64,000 nucleotides of DNA from Reichenbachiella carrageenanivorans (GTDB taxonomy: Bacteria > Bacteroidota > Bacteroidia > Cytophagales > Cyclobacteriaceae): positions 2,823,501 to 2,887,500 of the forward strand of contig NZ_CP106735.1 of NCBI RefSeq assembly GCF_025639805.1. The letters run 5' to 3'. The notes under the pieces are model-generated. The model was not told where the DNA came from and searched no databases. It saw only the letters and a program-made list of their open reading frames with translations. This document shows positions 26,747-36,740 of this stretch, piece after piece (positions within the stretch are counted from its first letter, which is position 1; each line of letters begins with the position of its first letter). The translations under genes were made by a program, and so were the position numbers.

Positions 26747-27619
26747 TTAGCCAATCGCCTTTGCGATGGTTTCTCCGATATCGGCAGGAGAGTTTACCAC
26801 GTGAAGTCCACATTCAGTCATGATCTTCATTTTAGCTTCAGCTGTGTCGTCTGCGCCACCGATGATTGCACCAGCATGACCCATTCTTTTTCCTTTAGGA
26901 GCAGTTTGTCCTGCGATAAATCCAACTACAGGCTTTGGATTGCCTTGTGCTTTGATCCATCTGGCAGCTTCTGCTTCGTAGTTTCCTCCGATCTCACCGA
27001 TCATTACGATGGCGTCTGTTTCTGGGTCGTTCATCAAAAGTTCTACTGCTGCTTTTGTAGATGTACCGATGATTGGATCGCCTCCGATACCAATAGCGGT
27101 AGAGATCCCCAATCCTGCTTTTACTACTTGGTCAGCTGCTTCGTAAGTCAAAGTACCAGATTTAGATACGATACCGATTCTTCCTTTTTTGAAAACAAAG
27201 CCTGGCATGATGCCTACTTTGGCCTCTCCTGGGGTGATTACGCCTGGGCAGTTAGGGCCGATCAAGGTTACGTCTCTGTTTTGGATGTATTTTTTGGCCG
27301 CTACCATGTCTTTTACAGGGATGCCTTCTGTGATCGTGATAATCACAGCGATACCTGCATCAGCAGCCTCCATGATTGCGTCAGCAGCAAATGCTGGCGG
27401 CACGAAAATAATTGAAACGTTAGCGCCAGCTTGGTCTACGGCTTCTTTTACTGTGTTGAACACAGGCTTGTCCAGATGAGTCTGACCACCTTTGCCAGGA
27501 GTCACTCCGCCTACTACATTACTTCCGTACTCGATCATCTGCGTTGCGTGAAAGGTACCCTCAGTGCCAGTAAAGCCCTGAACTATGATTTTCGAATCTT
27601 TATTTACTAATACGCTCAT
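26747..27619 (-). CDS. sucD: Succinyl-CoA ligase (ADP/GDP-forming) subunit alpha
   Basis: The 290-residue product is a full-length SucD with a CoA-binding N-terminus ([18 protein letters not shown]), [37 protein letters not shown] (phospho-accepting His) and the ligase signature [12 protein letters not shown]. With SucC it converts succinyl-CoA to succinate while making ATP or GTP in the TCA cycle. sucC is not in the window, so the two subunits are unlinked here. The gene stands alone between a good promoter and a strong terminator. Confidence 0.96.
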   Translation of the reverse strand: MSVLVNKDSKIIVQGFTGTEGTFHATQMIEYGSNVVGGVTPGKGGQTHLDKPVFNTVKEAVDQAGANVSIIFVPPAFAADAIMEAADAGIAVIITITEGIPVKDMVAAKKYIQNRDVTLIGPNCPGVITPGEAKVGIMPGFVFKKGRIGIVSKSGTLTYEAADQVVKAGLGISTAIGIGGDPIIGTSTKAAVELLMNDPETDAIVMIGEIGGNYEAEAARWIKAQGNPKPVVGFIAGQTAPKGKRMGHAGAIIGGADDTAEAKMKIMTECGLHVVNSPADIGETIAKAIG

Positions 27620-27637
27620 GCTATTTCAATTTTGGTG

Positions 27638-27667
27638 CAAAAATAGGATAATAAATGGCATAATCAA
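27638..27667 (-). promoter_or_regulatory. Bacteroidota-type sigma-A promoter of sucD
   Basis: On the minus strand TTG (27667-27665) is followed after 19 bases by TATTTTTG (27645-27638). This matches the -33 TTTG/-7 TAnnTTTG spacing known in Bacteroidota. The -7 box ends 18 bp before the sucD ATG at 27619. Confidence 0.6.
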
Positions 27668-27756
27668 GGGCTCTGGGAAGAGTTGAGCAAGTTATTGAAT
27701 GAATAATTGACCCAGATTAGAGATATGCGGATTGCTAGTCGTTGATATTGATTGGG

Positions 27757-28251
27757 TTAGGCCATTTTTGAATAGGAGACCGTCATGTATTTGTCGATAA
27801 ATTCACGGATACACCCATCACCACCATTTCGCTTTAAAACAAGGTCTACATAAGAGACTACTTCGTCGGCAGCATCTGCAGGGCAAGCCGAAATGCCTAC
27901 TTTTTTCATGGCGGGGATGTCGTTGAGGTCGTCGCCTATAAATGCAATTTCGCTTAGGTCTAAGTCAAGTTCGCTACACCAGCCTTCGATGATTTCGTCT
28001 TTTTCTTCTAGGCCTGTATAAATATGCGATACACCTAGCATTTGGCCTCTAGCTTGTATAGCGCCGCCAGAGAAGCTGTGACTCACAATGCCCACTCGGA
28101 TACCTTTTTTGATGAGCATTCGAATACCCAGACCATCACGTGCGTGAAATTGTTTGAATTGTTGGCCTTCCTCGGTTACATTGATACGACCGTCAGTCAT
28201 GGTGCCGTCTACATCGAGGATGAGCATTTTAATTTTTTCTGTGTTGATCAT
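27757..28251 (-). CDS. kdsC: KdsC-family HAD phosphatase (KDO 8-phosphate phosphatase)
   Basis: The 164-residue product is a capless HAD phosphatase. It has LDVDGTMTDG (Asp nucleophile pair), VSHSFSGGAIQARGQ, IAFIGDDLNDIPAM and the KdsC-specific C-terminus LVLKRNGGDGCIREFID. KdsC releases phosphate from 3-deoxy-manno-octulosonate 8-phosphate, a step in lipopolysaccharide core synthesis. The typical motif after VGI(V/I) is (T/S)G(R/K); here it is SH, still within the family's range. Close relatives act on sialic-acid 9-phosphates, so the substrate is inferred. No other KDO gene is nearby. Confidence 0.85.
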   Translation of the reverse strand: MINTEKIKMLILDVDGTMTDGRINVTEEGQQFKQFHARDGLGIRMLIKKGIRVGIVSHSFSGGAIQARGQMLGVSHIYTGLEEKDEIIEGWCSELDLDLSEIAFIGDDLNDIPAMKKVGISACPADAADEVVSYVDLVLKRNGGDGCIREFIDKYMTVSYSKMA

Positions 28252-28484
28252 GATTAGTCTTTAGGTTCATAAACTCGCAACAAAGAAACGATCTAATTTG
28301 AAAAATCAAACATCCGAAGGTGCATTTCAGAGATTAAGTTTTACGCTTTAGCGAAAAAGTATGGGTGTGTAGCCGATAAAAATTTTCTGCTTTCCAAAAC
28401 TTACTATATTGGCAAACTCAAAAGAGTGAGCAGCTAGGATTTGAGCTGTGAAGGTTTAGTAAGAAAGTATTTTAAAATAAGTAT

Positions 28485-29783
28485 ATGTCAGAGCAAAAGG
28501 GGAGTATGATCGTACCGATCTCAATAGTAGCAGGGTTGTTTGCCACATTAGGATTTATCACTTGGGTGAATGGGGCCTTGATTCCATTTATGAAATCTAT
28601 CTGTGAACTTACAGATGCAGAGTCGTTTTTGGTGGCGTCGGCTTCTTATATCTCCTTTTGTGTGATGGCATTGCCGGCCTCGTTTATCCTTCAAAAAATT
28701 GGTTATAAAAAAGGCATGTCTTTCGGCTTGCTGCTGATGGCTGCTGGGGCGTTGGTCTTTATTCCAGCTGCTTCGTCTCGGACGTACTTTGTTTTTCTTA
28801 CGGGTATTTTTATCCAAGGGGCGGGCATGACGCTCTTGCAGACGGCCGTCAATCCATACATTACCATTCTAGGGCCAATGGAAAGTGCCGCCAAGCGTAT
28901 CTCCATCATGGGTATTTGCAATAAGGCCGCGGGTGCTATCGGATCAGTGATTTTTGGTACACTACTCCTTTCGGGAATCAATGAAAAAAATGAAATGCTA
29001 GCCGCAGTGGGTGAGGCAGAAAAGGAGACCTTACTCAATACCATGGCAAGTGGTGTCGTGACTCCATATATTGTTATGGCCGCGGTATTGGTCGTGTTGG
29101 CCTTGCTGATTCGAGTAGCGCCGCTGCCAGATATAGAGGCACCAGAGTCCGACGAAACCAACGAGTCTGGCGTGTCCAAAACCAGTATTTTTCAATTTCC
29201 ACATTTGTGGTTGGGCGTGCTTACGCTATTCACCTATGTGGGCGCAGAAGTGATTGCAGGGGACTCCATTATTAAGTATGGTTTGACTCTTGGTCTTGAC
29301 AACGCAGAGTTTTTTACCTCTTTTACTTTAGGTGCGATGATTGTAACTTACCTGCTAGGTGTGGTACTTATTCCTAAATTCATTAGTCAAGAAACTGCGT
29401 TAAAAATTAGCGCCATATTAGGCATCATATTTTCATTCTGTATCTTATTTACTACAGGGTTTACCTCTGTATTGTTTGTAGCTTCGCTAGGTATCGCCAA
29501 TGCATTGGTTTGGCCAGCGGTTTGGCCGTTGGCTTTGAATGGGTTAGGAAAATTCACTAAAACAGCCTCAGCTCTATTGGTAATGGGTATTTCTGGAGGA
29601 GCGGTGATCCCGCCACTATATGGGGCATTGGAGGATGCTAAGAAAGCAGCGCTGACGGCAGAGGGGGCTGTAGATGTAGCTGCTACGGCCGCTACAGGTA
29701 GCTACTGGATTTTGTTGCCTTGCTATGCGGTAATCTTATTTTATGCGTTTTCTGGGCACAGAATAGGCTTAAATAAAAAATAA
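28485..29783 (+). CDS. FucP/GluP-type sugar MFS transporter
   Basis: The 432-residue product has about 12 hydrophobic helices and reads as the FHS (fucose-galactose-glucose:H+ symporter) group. Marks are GLFATLGFITWVNGALIPFMK at the N-terminus, ILQKIGYKKGM, IQGAGMTLLQTAVNPYITILG (the family's conserved QTAVNPY helix) and NALVWPAVWPLALNGLG. It should import a hexose or similar sugar across the inner membrane by proton symport. The substrate is not determined. No sugar-degradation genes are adjacent. A hairpin about 170 bp downstream may end the transcript. Confidence 0.87.
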   Translation: MSEQKGSMIVPISIVAGLFATLGFITWVNGALIPFMKSICELTDAESFLVASASYISFCVMALPASFILQKIGYKKGMSFGLLLMAAGALVFIPAASSRTYFVFLTGIFIQGAGMTLLQTAVNPYITILGPMESAAKRISIMGICNKAAGAIGSVIFGTLLLSGINEKNEMLAAVGEAEKETLLNTMASGVVTPYIVMAAVLVVLALLIRVAPLPDIEAPESDETNESGVSKTSIFQFPHLWLGVLTLFTYVGAEVIAGDSIIKYGLTLGLDNAEFFTSFTLGAMIVTYLLGVVLIPKFISQETALKISAILGIIFSFCILFTTGFTSVLFVASLGIANALVWPAVWPLALNGLGKFTKTASALLVMGISGGAVIPPLYGALEDAKKAALTAEGAVDVAATAATGSYWILLPCYAVILFYAFSGHRIGLNKK

Positions 29784-29950
29784 GTAATTGGTTGATAGAA
29801 GTCGTATGTGTTGACATGCGACGCTTGCCCCATCCTTTTGTAAAAAGCCACTTAATGGTTTGACATAGAGACATAGAGTATTTTTTTTACCTAAGCCTAA
29901 TGAGACTTTCAGTACATACAGGTTTAGAGTGCAAGGTTTTGGGTTAGATG

Positions 29951-29984
29951 GCCGTCCTAAATAATGTTTTGGGGCGGCTTTTTT
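29951..29984 (+). terminator. Probable terminator after the FucP-type gene
   Basis: gccgtcc (29951-29957) pairs with ggggcggc (29971-29978) apart from one mismatch, and six T follow. The rest of the roughly 300-bp gap 29784-30079 shows no gene. Confidence 0.5.
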
Positions 29985-30019
29985 GTCTCCTATCGTCCAT
30001 AGCTACCATTGATGTATTT

Positions 30020-30053
30020 TTTGATGGTAAAATTGGTAATTTTTCTACCTTGC
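30020..30053 (+). promoter_or_regulatory. Candidate promoter of the M13 peptidase gene
   Basis: TTTG at 30020-30023 is followed after 22 bases by TACCTTGC (7 of 8 matches to TAnnTTTG). The box lies 26 bp upstream of the ATG. Confidence 0.35.
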
Positions 30054-30079
30054 ATAATTAGAACTAATTTCCAATTGAA

Positions 30080-32140
30080 ATGATAAAACTTAAAACGTAC
30101 ACCAAAATTTTCCTGCTTGCTAGTGCGGTCTTAATTCTTGGTTGTGAACCGACCAACCAAGAATCTAAGGAGGAGGTTGAGGTAGTGAGTCTAGACCTTT
30201 CGCTTAGAGACACTACCACATTGCCTAGCCAAAATTTCTACAGATATGCTAATGGTACTTGGCTAGACAAGACCGAAATCCCTGCTGATAGATCCGCTTG
30301 GGGGAGCTTTCATGAACTCTTCGAAAACAATGAAAAAGTACTCAGTTTTGTGCTTGAGCAAGCCACCAAAGGCGAGCTCTACGACGAAAATTCTAACGAA
30401 ATAAAAGCAGCTAATTTCTACGCTTCGGCTATGGATTCGTTGGCTATCGAGCAGCAAGGTACTGAGCCTCTCATGCCTATGCTTGCACGCATAGACGAGC
30501 TAGTTAGCAAAGATGATATGGAGGGCACATTGTCAGCCTTGCAAATGATCGGGGTGACACCACTTTTCAATATTTATGTGGGTATAGATGATAAGCAGAC
30601 GGATCGTTACATTATGAATGTGACACAGTCGGGTTTAGGGCTTCCTGATCGGGATTATTACTTCAGAGAAGACAAAACAGGACAGGATATTATTGCTGGT
30701 TACAAGGCTTTTATTACCAAAATTTTTGTATTGGTAGGAGAGGATTCATTAGCAGCAGCGAGCAAGGCAGAAAATATTTATGCTTTGGAGGCAGAGTTGG
30801 CAGCCAACTCGATGACCCGACTAGAACGCAGAAACCCTGAGACGAACTATAATAAAATCACGCTGGCAGAACTGCAAGAGAATAGCAGTTGGTTGGACTG
30901 GAATCGTTTTTTTAAAGGGATCGGAGTCAACGGTATCAGTGAGATTAATGTAAACCAGTTGGATTATATCACTAAACTCACAGACGTGATTGGCTCGGCA
31001 AACTTAGCTGACATCAAAGATTACCTCAAGTTGAGATTGATCAGTTCGAATACAGGCTATTTGTCGAACGACTTTGTAATGACTGCTTTCAATTTTTATA
31101 GCAAGCAACTATCGGGGCAGCAAGAAATGAGGCCACGATCAAAAAGGATGGTAAATGCCACCAATGGCAACTTGGGCGATGCTTTGAGCAAGCTTTATGT
31201 AGATGAGGTGTTTCCCCCTGAGGCGAAAGCCAAGTGCTTAGAAATGGTAAATAACATCAAAGCGGCTATGCACAAACGCATAGATGGCTTGACGTGGATG
31301 AGCGACGAGACCAAGAAGGAAGCGCACATGAAATTGAAAAAACTCAAGGTGAAAATAGGATACCCAGACGAGTGGAAAGACTATGGTAGCGTGGAGATTA
31401 CTAAAGATAATTTTCTTCAAAATAGATGGAATGCCAATGCTTTTGCCAACTCGGAGAACTTTGGAAAACTGGGCAAGCCCATCGATCCAAACGAATGGCA
31501 TATGGCTGCTTCTGTAGTGAATGCCTACTATAATCCACCAGCCAATGAAATCGTATTTCCAGCGGGTATTTTGCAGCCTCCGTTCTACAATTACAAGGCT
31601 GATGAAGCCGTAAATTACGGTGGGATTGGCGCTGTGATAGGCCATGAAATCACGCATGGATTCGACGATAGCGGTAGGAAATATAATCACGAAGGACAAT
31701 TGAAAGATTGGTGGACAGAAGAAGATGGAGCTGAATTTGAAAGGCGTGCAGAAGTAATGGTGGCTCAGTACAATAGCTTCACTGTGCAGGATACACTTCA
31801 TGTGAATGGCAAGTTGACACTTGGAGAAAATATTGCAGACCTTGGTGGAATGCTGATTGCCTACGATGCACTGCAAATGTTTTATGATAAAAACGGGAGG
31901 CCAGACAACATCGATGGGATGACACCAGAGCAGCGCTTCTTTATGTCGCAGGCCACCCTATGGAGAGGTAAATATAGACCAGAGCTAGAGCAGCGCCTAC
32001 TGATCGGAGACACACACTCACCAGGCAAGTTTAGAGTAAATGGCCCTGTGTCTAGCATGACGGCATTTTACGATGCCTTTGGGATCAAAGAAGGTGATGC
32101 GCTTTGGAGATCTGAAGATGAACGTGTGGATATTTGGTAA
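30080..32140 (+). CDS. M13 family zinc metallopeptidase (neprilysin/PepO-like) lipoprotein
   Basis: The 686-residue lipoprotein (LLASAVLILGC) has a DSLRDTT...QNFYRYANGTWLD start typical of M13. The zinc site is intact: GAVIGHEITHGFDDSGRKY (HExxH at about residue 522) and GENIADLGG with the third ligand Glu. The substrate-binding NAYYNPPANEIVFPAGILQPP block and the C-terminal RVNGPVSSMTAFYDAF, ending in W, are also present. It should cleave small peptides in the periplasm or at the cell surface. The length matches other bacterial M13 enzymes. The bTHX gene follows after 49 bp. Confidence 0.94.
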   Translation: MIKLKTYTKIFLLASAVLILGCEPTNQESKEEVEVVSLDLSLRDTTTLPSQNFYRYANGTWLDKTEIPADRSAWGSFHELFENNEKVLSFVLEQATKGELYDENSNEIKAANFYASAMDSLAIEQQGTEPLMPMLARIDELVSKDDMEGTLSALQMIGVTPLFNIYVGIDDKQTDRYIMNVTQSGLGLPDRDYYFREDKTGQDIIAGYKAFITKIFVLVGEDSLAAASKAENIYALEAELAANSMTRLERRNPETNYNKITLAELQENSSWLDWNRFFKGIGVNGISEINVNQLDYITKLTDVIGSANLADIKDYLKLRLISSNTGYLSNDFVMTAFNFYSKQLSGQQEMRPRSKRMVNATNGNLGDALSKLYVDEVFPPEAKAKCLEMVNNIKAAMHKRIDGLTWMSDETKKEAHMKLKKLKVKIGYPDEWKDYGSVEITKDNFLQNRWNANAFANSENFGKLGKPIDPNEWHMAASVVNAYYNPPANEIVFPAGILQPPFYNYKADEAVNYGGIGAVIGHEITHGFDDSGRKYNHEGQLKDWWTEEDGAEFERRAEVMVAQYNSFTVQDTLHVNGKLTLGENIADLGGMLIAYDALQMFYDKNGRPDNIDGMTPEQRFFMSQATLWRGKYRPELEQRLLIGDTHSPGKFRVNGPVSSMTAFYDAFGIKEGDALWRSEDERVDIW

Positions 32141-32189
32141 AAAGCCAAAATCCTTGTAGCTTTTCCCTTACAACTAAACCAAGATTAAT

Positions 32190-32312
32190 ATGGGTAAAGG
32201 AGATGTTAAAACTAAAAAAGGAAAAATTAGCAAAGGGTCTTTTGGCGTAAGCCGACCACATAAAAAGAAGGCTGTAGTCGTAGAGAAGCCTAAAGCTAAA
32301 AAGAAAAAATAG
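32190..32312 (+). CDS. 30S ribosomal protein bTHX
   Basis: This 40-residue ORF is MGKGDVKTKK, GKISKGSFGV, then SRPHKKKAVVVEKPKAKKKK. It matches the bTHX (Thx) family in the MGKGDxKTxxGKIxxGSxGxxRP pattern. The peptide sits in the head of the 30S subunit and stabilises its RNA. It is below the usual length threshold for gene calling. It lies just after the M13 gene on the same strand. A short ccctag/ctaggg hairpin followed by tttgttt comes right after the stop (32313-32332). Confidence 0.9.
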   Translation: MGKGDVKTKKGKISKGSFGVSRPHKKKAVVVEKPKAKKKK

Positions 32313-32342
32313 CCCTAGGCTAGGGTTTGTTTGAAACAAAAA

Positions 32343-32385
32343 GAGGGGTTGAGGATTTAGAAAGTTTCTAAATTCTCAACCCCTC
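32343..32385. terminator. Long hairpin terminator after bTHX
   Basis: Arms 32343-32363 (gaggggttgaggatttagaaa) and 32365-32385 pair over 21 positions with a single mismatch. A-rich and T-rich flanks follow on both strands, so it probably serves as a bidirectional terminator. It precedes the histidine kinase gene by about 120 bp. Confidence 0.75.
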
Positions 32386-32509
32386 AATATTTTAGAGGAG
32401 TGGTGTTTAGTTTGTTTCTTTAAATAGGTGTGGTTTTCTCTTGTTGTATAGATTCTATAAAGTCTATCTAATATTAGAATGGTAAAGACAGTTTTTTCTA
32501 ACTTTCCTT

Positions 32510-34555
32510 ATGAACTTACCCAAACCACTCCTGCTAGCTGTCCTATTTTCGCTATTCTTTTGTAGTGCTCGTGCTCAAATCGATAGCCTGAAATCAGTGC
32601 TAAAAACGGCTGAGGGAGTGCCTCGTGTGCAGCTACTCAATAAGATTTCGTTTACCTACGGTTATTCCAACTTCGATTCGGCGCGATACTACGGAGAGCT
32701 TGCACTGGCATCGGCTCAGACTTTGGGCTATATCAAAGAAGAGCTTGAGGCTATGATCAATGTCAGTTATTCCTATTTCGATGAAGGACGAACGGATACG
32801 GCTATCTATATAACTAAAATCTGTCTGGTAAATGCACATGATCAAGGTCAGTTCCTACCCGAGATGGATGCCTATTTGGCTTTGGGTAATTTTTATGATG
32901 ATAAAAACAAACTGGATAGTGCAGCATGGGCTTACAGCCAAAACATATCGATAGGCAAGGAAAACGATAGGGTGCAAAAAACGACAGCAGCCGTTGGGAA
33001 CTTAGGCAATCTCTACAAACAACAAGGCTTGTATGATCTGGCTATTGGCCAATATGTAGCTGCAGCAGAGCTCAATTTGAGCATGGGCAATGTGAATAAA
33101 CAGGCCAATTATCTAGCAAATATTGGTTTTATCTATTTAGAGACGGATGCCTATGAGCAAGCCTTGACTTATTTTACAGAAGCCTATGATTTAGTTAAGG
33201 ATTCAGATTATAACAGAAATAAGTGGCATGCTTTGACTGGTAAGAGCTTGGTGCATGTCAATTTGAAACAGTACGAACAAGCCATGGAGGGGTTTGAAAT
33301 GATATTGAAAGAAGCCAAAGAATCAGGCGATCCTTATCAGGTTCCTTCGACCTTACACAATTTGGCTGATCTCAGCAATGAACAAGGAGAGCATAAAAAG
33401 GCTTTGGTTTATTGTCTGGAGGCATTGGAGCGGTTTGAGGCTTTGCAGTCACAGGTAGCAATCACTCAAACACACAGTTTATTATGTTCTATTTATGGGG
33501 AACTCGGTCAAACGAATCAGGCCTTACTACACTGCGATACCGCATGGGCTTTGGCAAAAGCTCACGAACTGTCTGCCACTTTTCAAGACATTTATGAGAT
33601 AAAGTCTAATGTTTTGAGTGGTGCATTAAGATATGAGGAGGCCTATGCTACTCGATTGCAATACGAAAAGACGAAAGATGAACGCCAAAGTGCCGCAAGA
33701 GCGCGTAATATAGAAGCACTCAATACACAATTCAAAACCAAGGAAAAAGAACTCCAAATCAAAGTACAAGAAGAGCAGCTGGCTGGTCAAGAGACGTTCA
33801 TTAAACAGCAGCGAGCCATCCAATTGCTGATCTTGGTGGTACTACTATTCGTGGTTGGTTTGGCGATGGTCATTTGGAAAAACAATAAAAAACAACGCAC
33901 TGTAAATGCACAACTCAGCGAACAAAAAGAGATTATCGAAAGAACAAGTAAAGAGCGGGAGACCCTGCTCAAAGAAATACATCACCGGGTAAAAAACAAT
34001 TTGCAAGTTATCTCCAGCTTACTCAGTATGCAGTCTCGGCAGATGGAAGACGGGGAGGCCAAAATTGCGGTACGCGAAGGTCAAAGTAGGATCAAGTCCA
34101 TGTCGCTCATTCACCAAAAACTATATAGCCAGGATGAACTGTCGAGAATCAATATGAGCGAGTATATAGATGAACTCAGCCACTTTTTGTTTAAAAGCTA
34201 TAAGGCCAATAATCATATAGAGGCCGTCATCAACACGCAGCGATGCCTTTTGGATGTCGATACAGCAGTGCCTCTCGGACTAATCATTAATGAGCTCATC
34301 GCCAATGCCCTAAAGTACGCCTTTGACGGAGATCAGATGGGTGTTGTACAGGTCAATTTAGAGTCGAATGGCGAGGAATACAAACTCCGAATCAGCGACA
34401 ACGGCAAGGGACTGCCTGAGGGTTGGAATACGGGAAAAAGCATGGGCATGCGTCTGGTTCATATCTTGGTCGATCAGATCGACGGTACCCTTCACATAGA
34501 TGGAGACAGCGGCACTTCGTTTACCATCACTTTTAGAGACACTCAGGCTGCCTAG
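32510..34555 (+). CDS. TPR-containing sensor histidine kinase (HisKA_2/HWE-type)
   Basis: The 681-residue product has a signal peptide (MNLPKPLLLAVLFSLFFCSARAQ) and about seven TPR units to residue 400. A coiled coil, one membrane helix (AIQLLILVVLLFVVGLAMVIW, about 437-457) and a second coiled coil follow. The kinase core is HisKA_2: LLKEIHHRVKNNLQVISSLL with the phospho-His at about 491/492. The ATPase part holds NELIANALKYAF (N box) and ISDNGKGLPEGW (G1). The periplasmic TPR array probably senses a ligand or protein partner. No response regulator is encoded beside it, so the signal leaves to an unlinked partner. Confidence 0.88.
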   Translation: MNLPKPLLLAVLFSLFFCSARAQIDSLKSVLKTAEGVPRVQLLNKISFTYGYSNFDSARYYGELALASAQTLGYIKEELEAMINVSYSYFDEGRTDTAIYITKICLVNAHDQGQFLPEMDAYLALGNFYDDKNKLDSAAWAYSQNISIGKENDRVQKTTAAVGNLGNLYKQQGLYDLAIGQYVAAAELNLSMGNVNKQANYLANIGFIYLETDAYEQALTYFTEAYDLVKDSDYNRNKWHALTGKSLVHVNLKQYEQAMEGFEMILKEAKESGDPYQVPSTLHNLADLSNEQGEHKKALVYCLEALERFEALQSQVAITQTHSLLCSIYGELGQTNQALLHCDTAWALAKAHELSATFQDIYEIKSNVLSGALRYEEAYATRLQYEKTKDERQSAARARNIEALNTQFKTKEKELQIKVQEEQLAGQETFIKQQRAIQLLILVVLLFVVGLAMVIWKNNKKQRTVNAQLSEQKEIIERTSKERETLLKEIHHRVKNNLQVISSLLSMQSRQMEDGEAKIAVREGQSRIKSMSLIHQKLYSQDELSRINMSEYIDELSHFLFKSYKANNHIEAVINTQRCLLDVDTAVPLGLIINELIANALKYAFDGDQMGVVQVNLESNGEEYKLRISDNGKGLPEGWNTGKSMGMRLVHILVDQIDGTLHIDGDSGTSFTITFRDTQAA

Positions 34556-34696
34556 GGTTTAGCAGGAGTAGATTCAAATTTGTAATACAAATTCCCGTAG
34601 TTCAAATACATTATTCTGCTGTTCGTCCCAGCAACAGAAAAAAAGTAAGGGATTGTCTATTTATTAGCGTCTTTCACAAACTAATAAATAGAGATT

Positions 34697-36628
34697 ATGA
34701 AATCACTTATACTACTAGTGAGGCTGATGACCTTGATGATTCTACTCACGTTTTTGCAATCCTGTGACCTTGATGAGCTTCTTGGCAAAGAAGAAGATCC
34801 CGATTTTGGAAAAGAACTGCCTGCCAAAATACAAGGCAGCTGGTACAACGCCTCTGGTGTATGGCTGTACGAAATAGGTACGGATACGGAAGAAGGCTAT
34901 TACATTCAGACAGAAGACGTTCAATATTTTTACACCGAGTATGACTTGACCTCTGGCGTATACACGGTTTTGGCAGAATCTCTAGATGGTAATGAGGCAC
35001 AGTTTTACATCATCCCTGGTAGTGAAAGCTACATCATGGCTATTTCGCAGGAATCACCGAGTTCTGGGCTCGTGACTGTATGGAATGATATAGAGCTGAT
35101 AGGCTCTGGCGAAGTGTCTGGAGGAGGTTTGCCAACCACGATGTACGATGGTTGGTATAACGCCAATAGCATCTGGTTGTGGAGCATACAAAAGAGCACC
35201 CCTGATAATTATGTGCAAACAGGTAATGTGAAGTACTATTTTGAGGAAGCAGATGTGTCTTTGTCTAACGAAGCGTATAAGGTATTAGGAGTTTCTGCTT
35301 CGGGTACAGCCAGGACTTTTTATTTCAAACACGGAGCTAATACTTCTGAACTTCAAGCTAGTACGGTTTCTTCTACTTCTGGTTTTGAGACGTATTGGAA
35401 TGCGGTGTCTAATATCCCACTACCGCATGCGTTGTTTACAGCTTCTAGTGGAAACATAGCCACTGGGGAGTCTGTACAATTCAATGATTATGCCTCCTAT
35501 GCCGTGAAATATTTATGGACATTTGAAGGAGGAACGCCTGCTACCTCTTCGGATAAAAATCCAAAGGTAACTTATAATTCGGCAGGTGAATTCAAAGTGT
35601 CTTTGAAGGTGACCAACTATGCTGGGACGCATACCGAAGAAAAAGATAATTATATTAAAGTATCCGCTTCCTCAGTGACCCGAGGTTTTGCTTGGTGTGG
35701 CAACCCTACTAGTATTAGTTATACACCAAGTACTAGTTATTCCTACAATTCTAAAGGAGGAGCCATTTCAGTTACAAGATCCACTACGGGTTCATATGCG
35801 GTCAGATTTGCGGGCATGTCTATGAGCAATGCCCATGTGCAGGCTTCATTATATGGCGATTCCGAAGGAGCCGTTAGAGTTTTGAGTTGGTCTAATTCAG
35901 GTGCCGATTTGGTTGTAGACGTACGCACATTTGATAATGAGGCTAACTTGGCTGACCGTACCTTCAATATATTCGTGACGGGGACAGGTTTTGAAGGCGC
36001 TTATTTATATGCTAGTGAGGAGTCGTTGGGCAGTTATACACCTACTACTACCAAATCCTATAACAGTAGTGGAGGAAGTCCTACCATCACCAGTTCTTCT
36101 GTTGGTACATACAAAGTCAAGATACCAGGTGCAGGTAGCAGCTTAGGCAATGTACAAGTAACAGCCGCAGGGGCAGTAAGTGCTATTGCAAAAGTTAAAG
36201 AATGGAGTATCCTAGGGAACGATTTGATCATAGAGGTACGCACTTACCATTCTGGTACTGGAGCACTGAAAGATGCTGAATTTAATCTCTTATACACTAA
36301 AAATTTGACTAATGTCAAAGGGGCTTATGGCTACGCACTATATGAGACTGCTACTACGGCCTATACGCCAAGCCGTACGAGTAATTCTGCCACAGGAACC
36401 ATGTATATGAGGAAAATAGAGACAGGGTCATATGAAGTAATTGTATCTAATCAAGCAGGAAGCGGAAATACCATTTTAGTAACCGCACATGGAAATAATA
36501 ACTATAAGGCGAGTGTGTCTAGTTGGTCTTCGTATGGAGCGGATCTAAAGGCGTATGTCAATACCTACAATAGTAATGGAGTACTTACAGATGCTGAATT
36601 TACCTTTTTTACCATTTACCAAGATTAA
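34697..36628 (+). CDS. Modular repeat lipoprotein with a PKD domain
   Basis: The 643-residue lipoprotein (LTFLQSC) has three layers. Two diverged copies of about 100 residues come first (WYNASGVWLYEIGTD and WYNANSIWLWSIQKS, each followed by YIQT/YVQT.xVKYY). A PKD beta-sandwich follows at about 248-330 (YASYAVKYLWTFEGG, SAGEFKVSLKVTNYAG). Three C-terminal repeats of about 95 residues complete it, each with GSYAVRFAG-like, VLSWSNSGADLVVDVRTF-like and DAEFNLLYT-like blocks. The protein is probably cell-surface or periplasmic and involved in binding. I do not recognise the two outer repeat families. A strong terminator follows. Confidence 0.72.
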   Translation: MKSLILLVRLMTLMILLTFLQSCDLDELLGKEEDPDFGKELPAKIQGSWYNASGVWLYEIGTDTEEGYYIQTEDVQYFYTEYDLTSGVYTVLAESLDGNEAQFYIIPGSESYIMAISQESPSSGLVTVWNDIELIGSGEVSGGGLPTTMYDGWYNANSIWLWSIQKSTPDNYVQTGNVKYYFEEADVSLSNEAYKVLGVSASGTARTFYFKHGANTSELQASTVSSTSGFETYWNAVSNIPLPHALFTASSGNIATGESVQFNDYASYAVKYLWTFEGGTPATSSDKNPKVTYNSAGEFKVSLKVTNYAGTHTEEKDNYIKVSASSVTRGFAWCGNPTSISYTPSTSYSYNSKGGAISVTRSTTGSYAVRFAGMSMSNAHVQASLYGDSEGAVRVLSWSNSGADLVVDVRTFDNEANLADRTFNIFVTGTGFEGAYLYASEESLGSYTPTTTKSYNSSGGSPTITSSSVGTYKVKIPGAGSSLGNVQVTAAGAVSAIAKVKEWSILGNDLIIEVRTYHSGTGALKDAEFNLLYTKNLTNVKGAYGYALYETATTAYTPSRTSNSATGTMYMRKIETGSYEVIVSNQAGSGNTILVTAHGNNNYKASVSSWSSYGADLKAYVNTYNSNGVLTDAEFTFFTIYQD

Positions 36629-36697
36629 CCTAGTTGCGCTTTCTAGTTTGTGAAAAGACGATTGATTGATTCAAGCGAACTGGTTTTTTTAAAAATG

Positions 36698-36740
36698 AAA
36701 GCACCACTTGCAAACGGCAGTGGTGCTTTTTGTTTTTTTA
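36698..36740 (+). terminator. Intrinsic terminator of the repeat lipoprotein gene
   Basis: Arms aaagcaccact and agtggtgcttt are exact complements (36698-36708 and 36719-36729) around a 10-base loop, and ttttgttttttt follows. Typical rho-independent form. Confidence 0.9.

Noticed and set aside
26738..27415. 225-codon plus-strand frame opposite sucD
   Set aside because: sucD is a complete, well-conserved enzyme on the minus strand. The opposite frame has no family features and a Cys/Ser/Phe-rich composition typical of antisense artefacts.
31238..31876. 212-codon minus-strand frame inside the M13 peptidase gene
   Set aside because: The plus strand carries the intact zinc site and full-length family motifs. 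The opposite frame has no recognisable family and no start signal.
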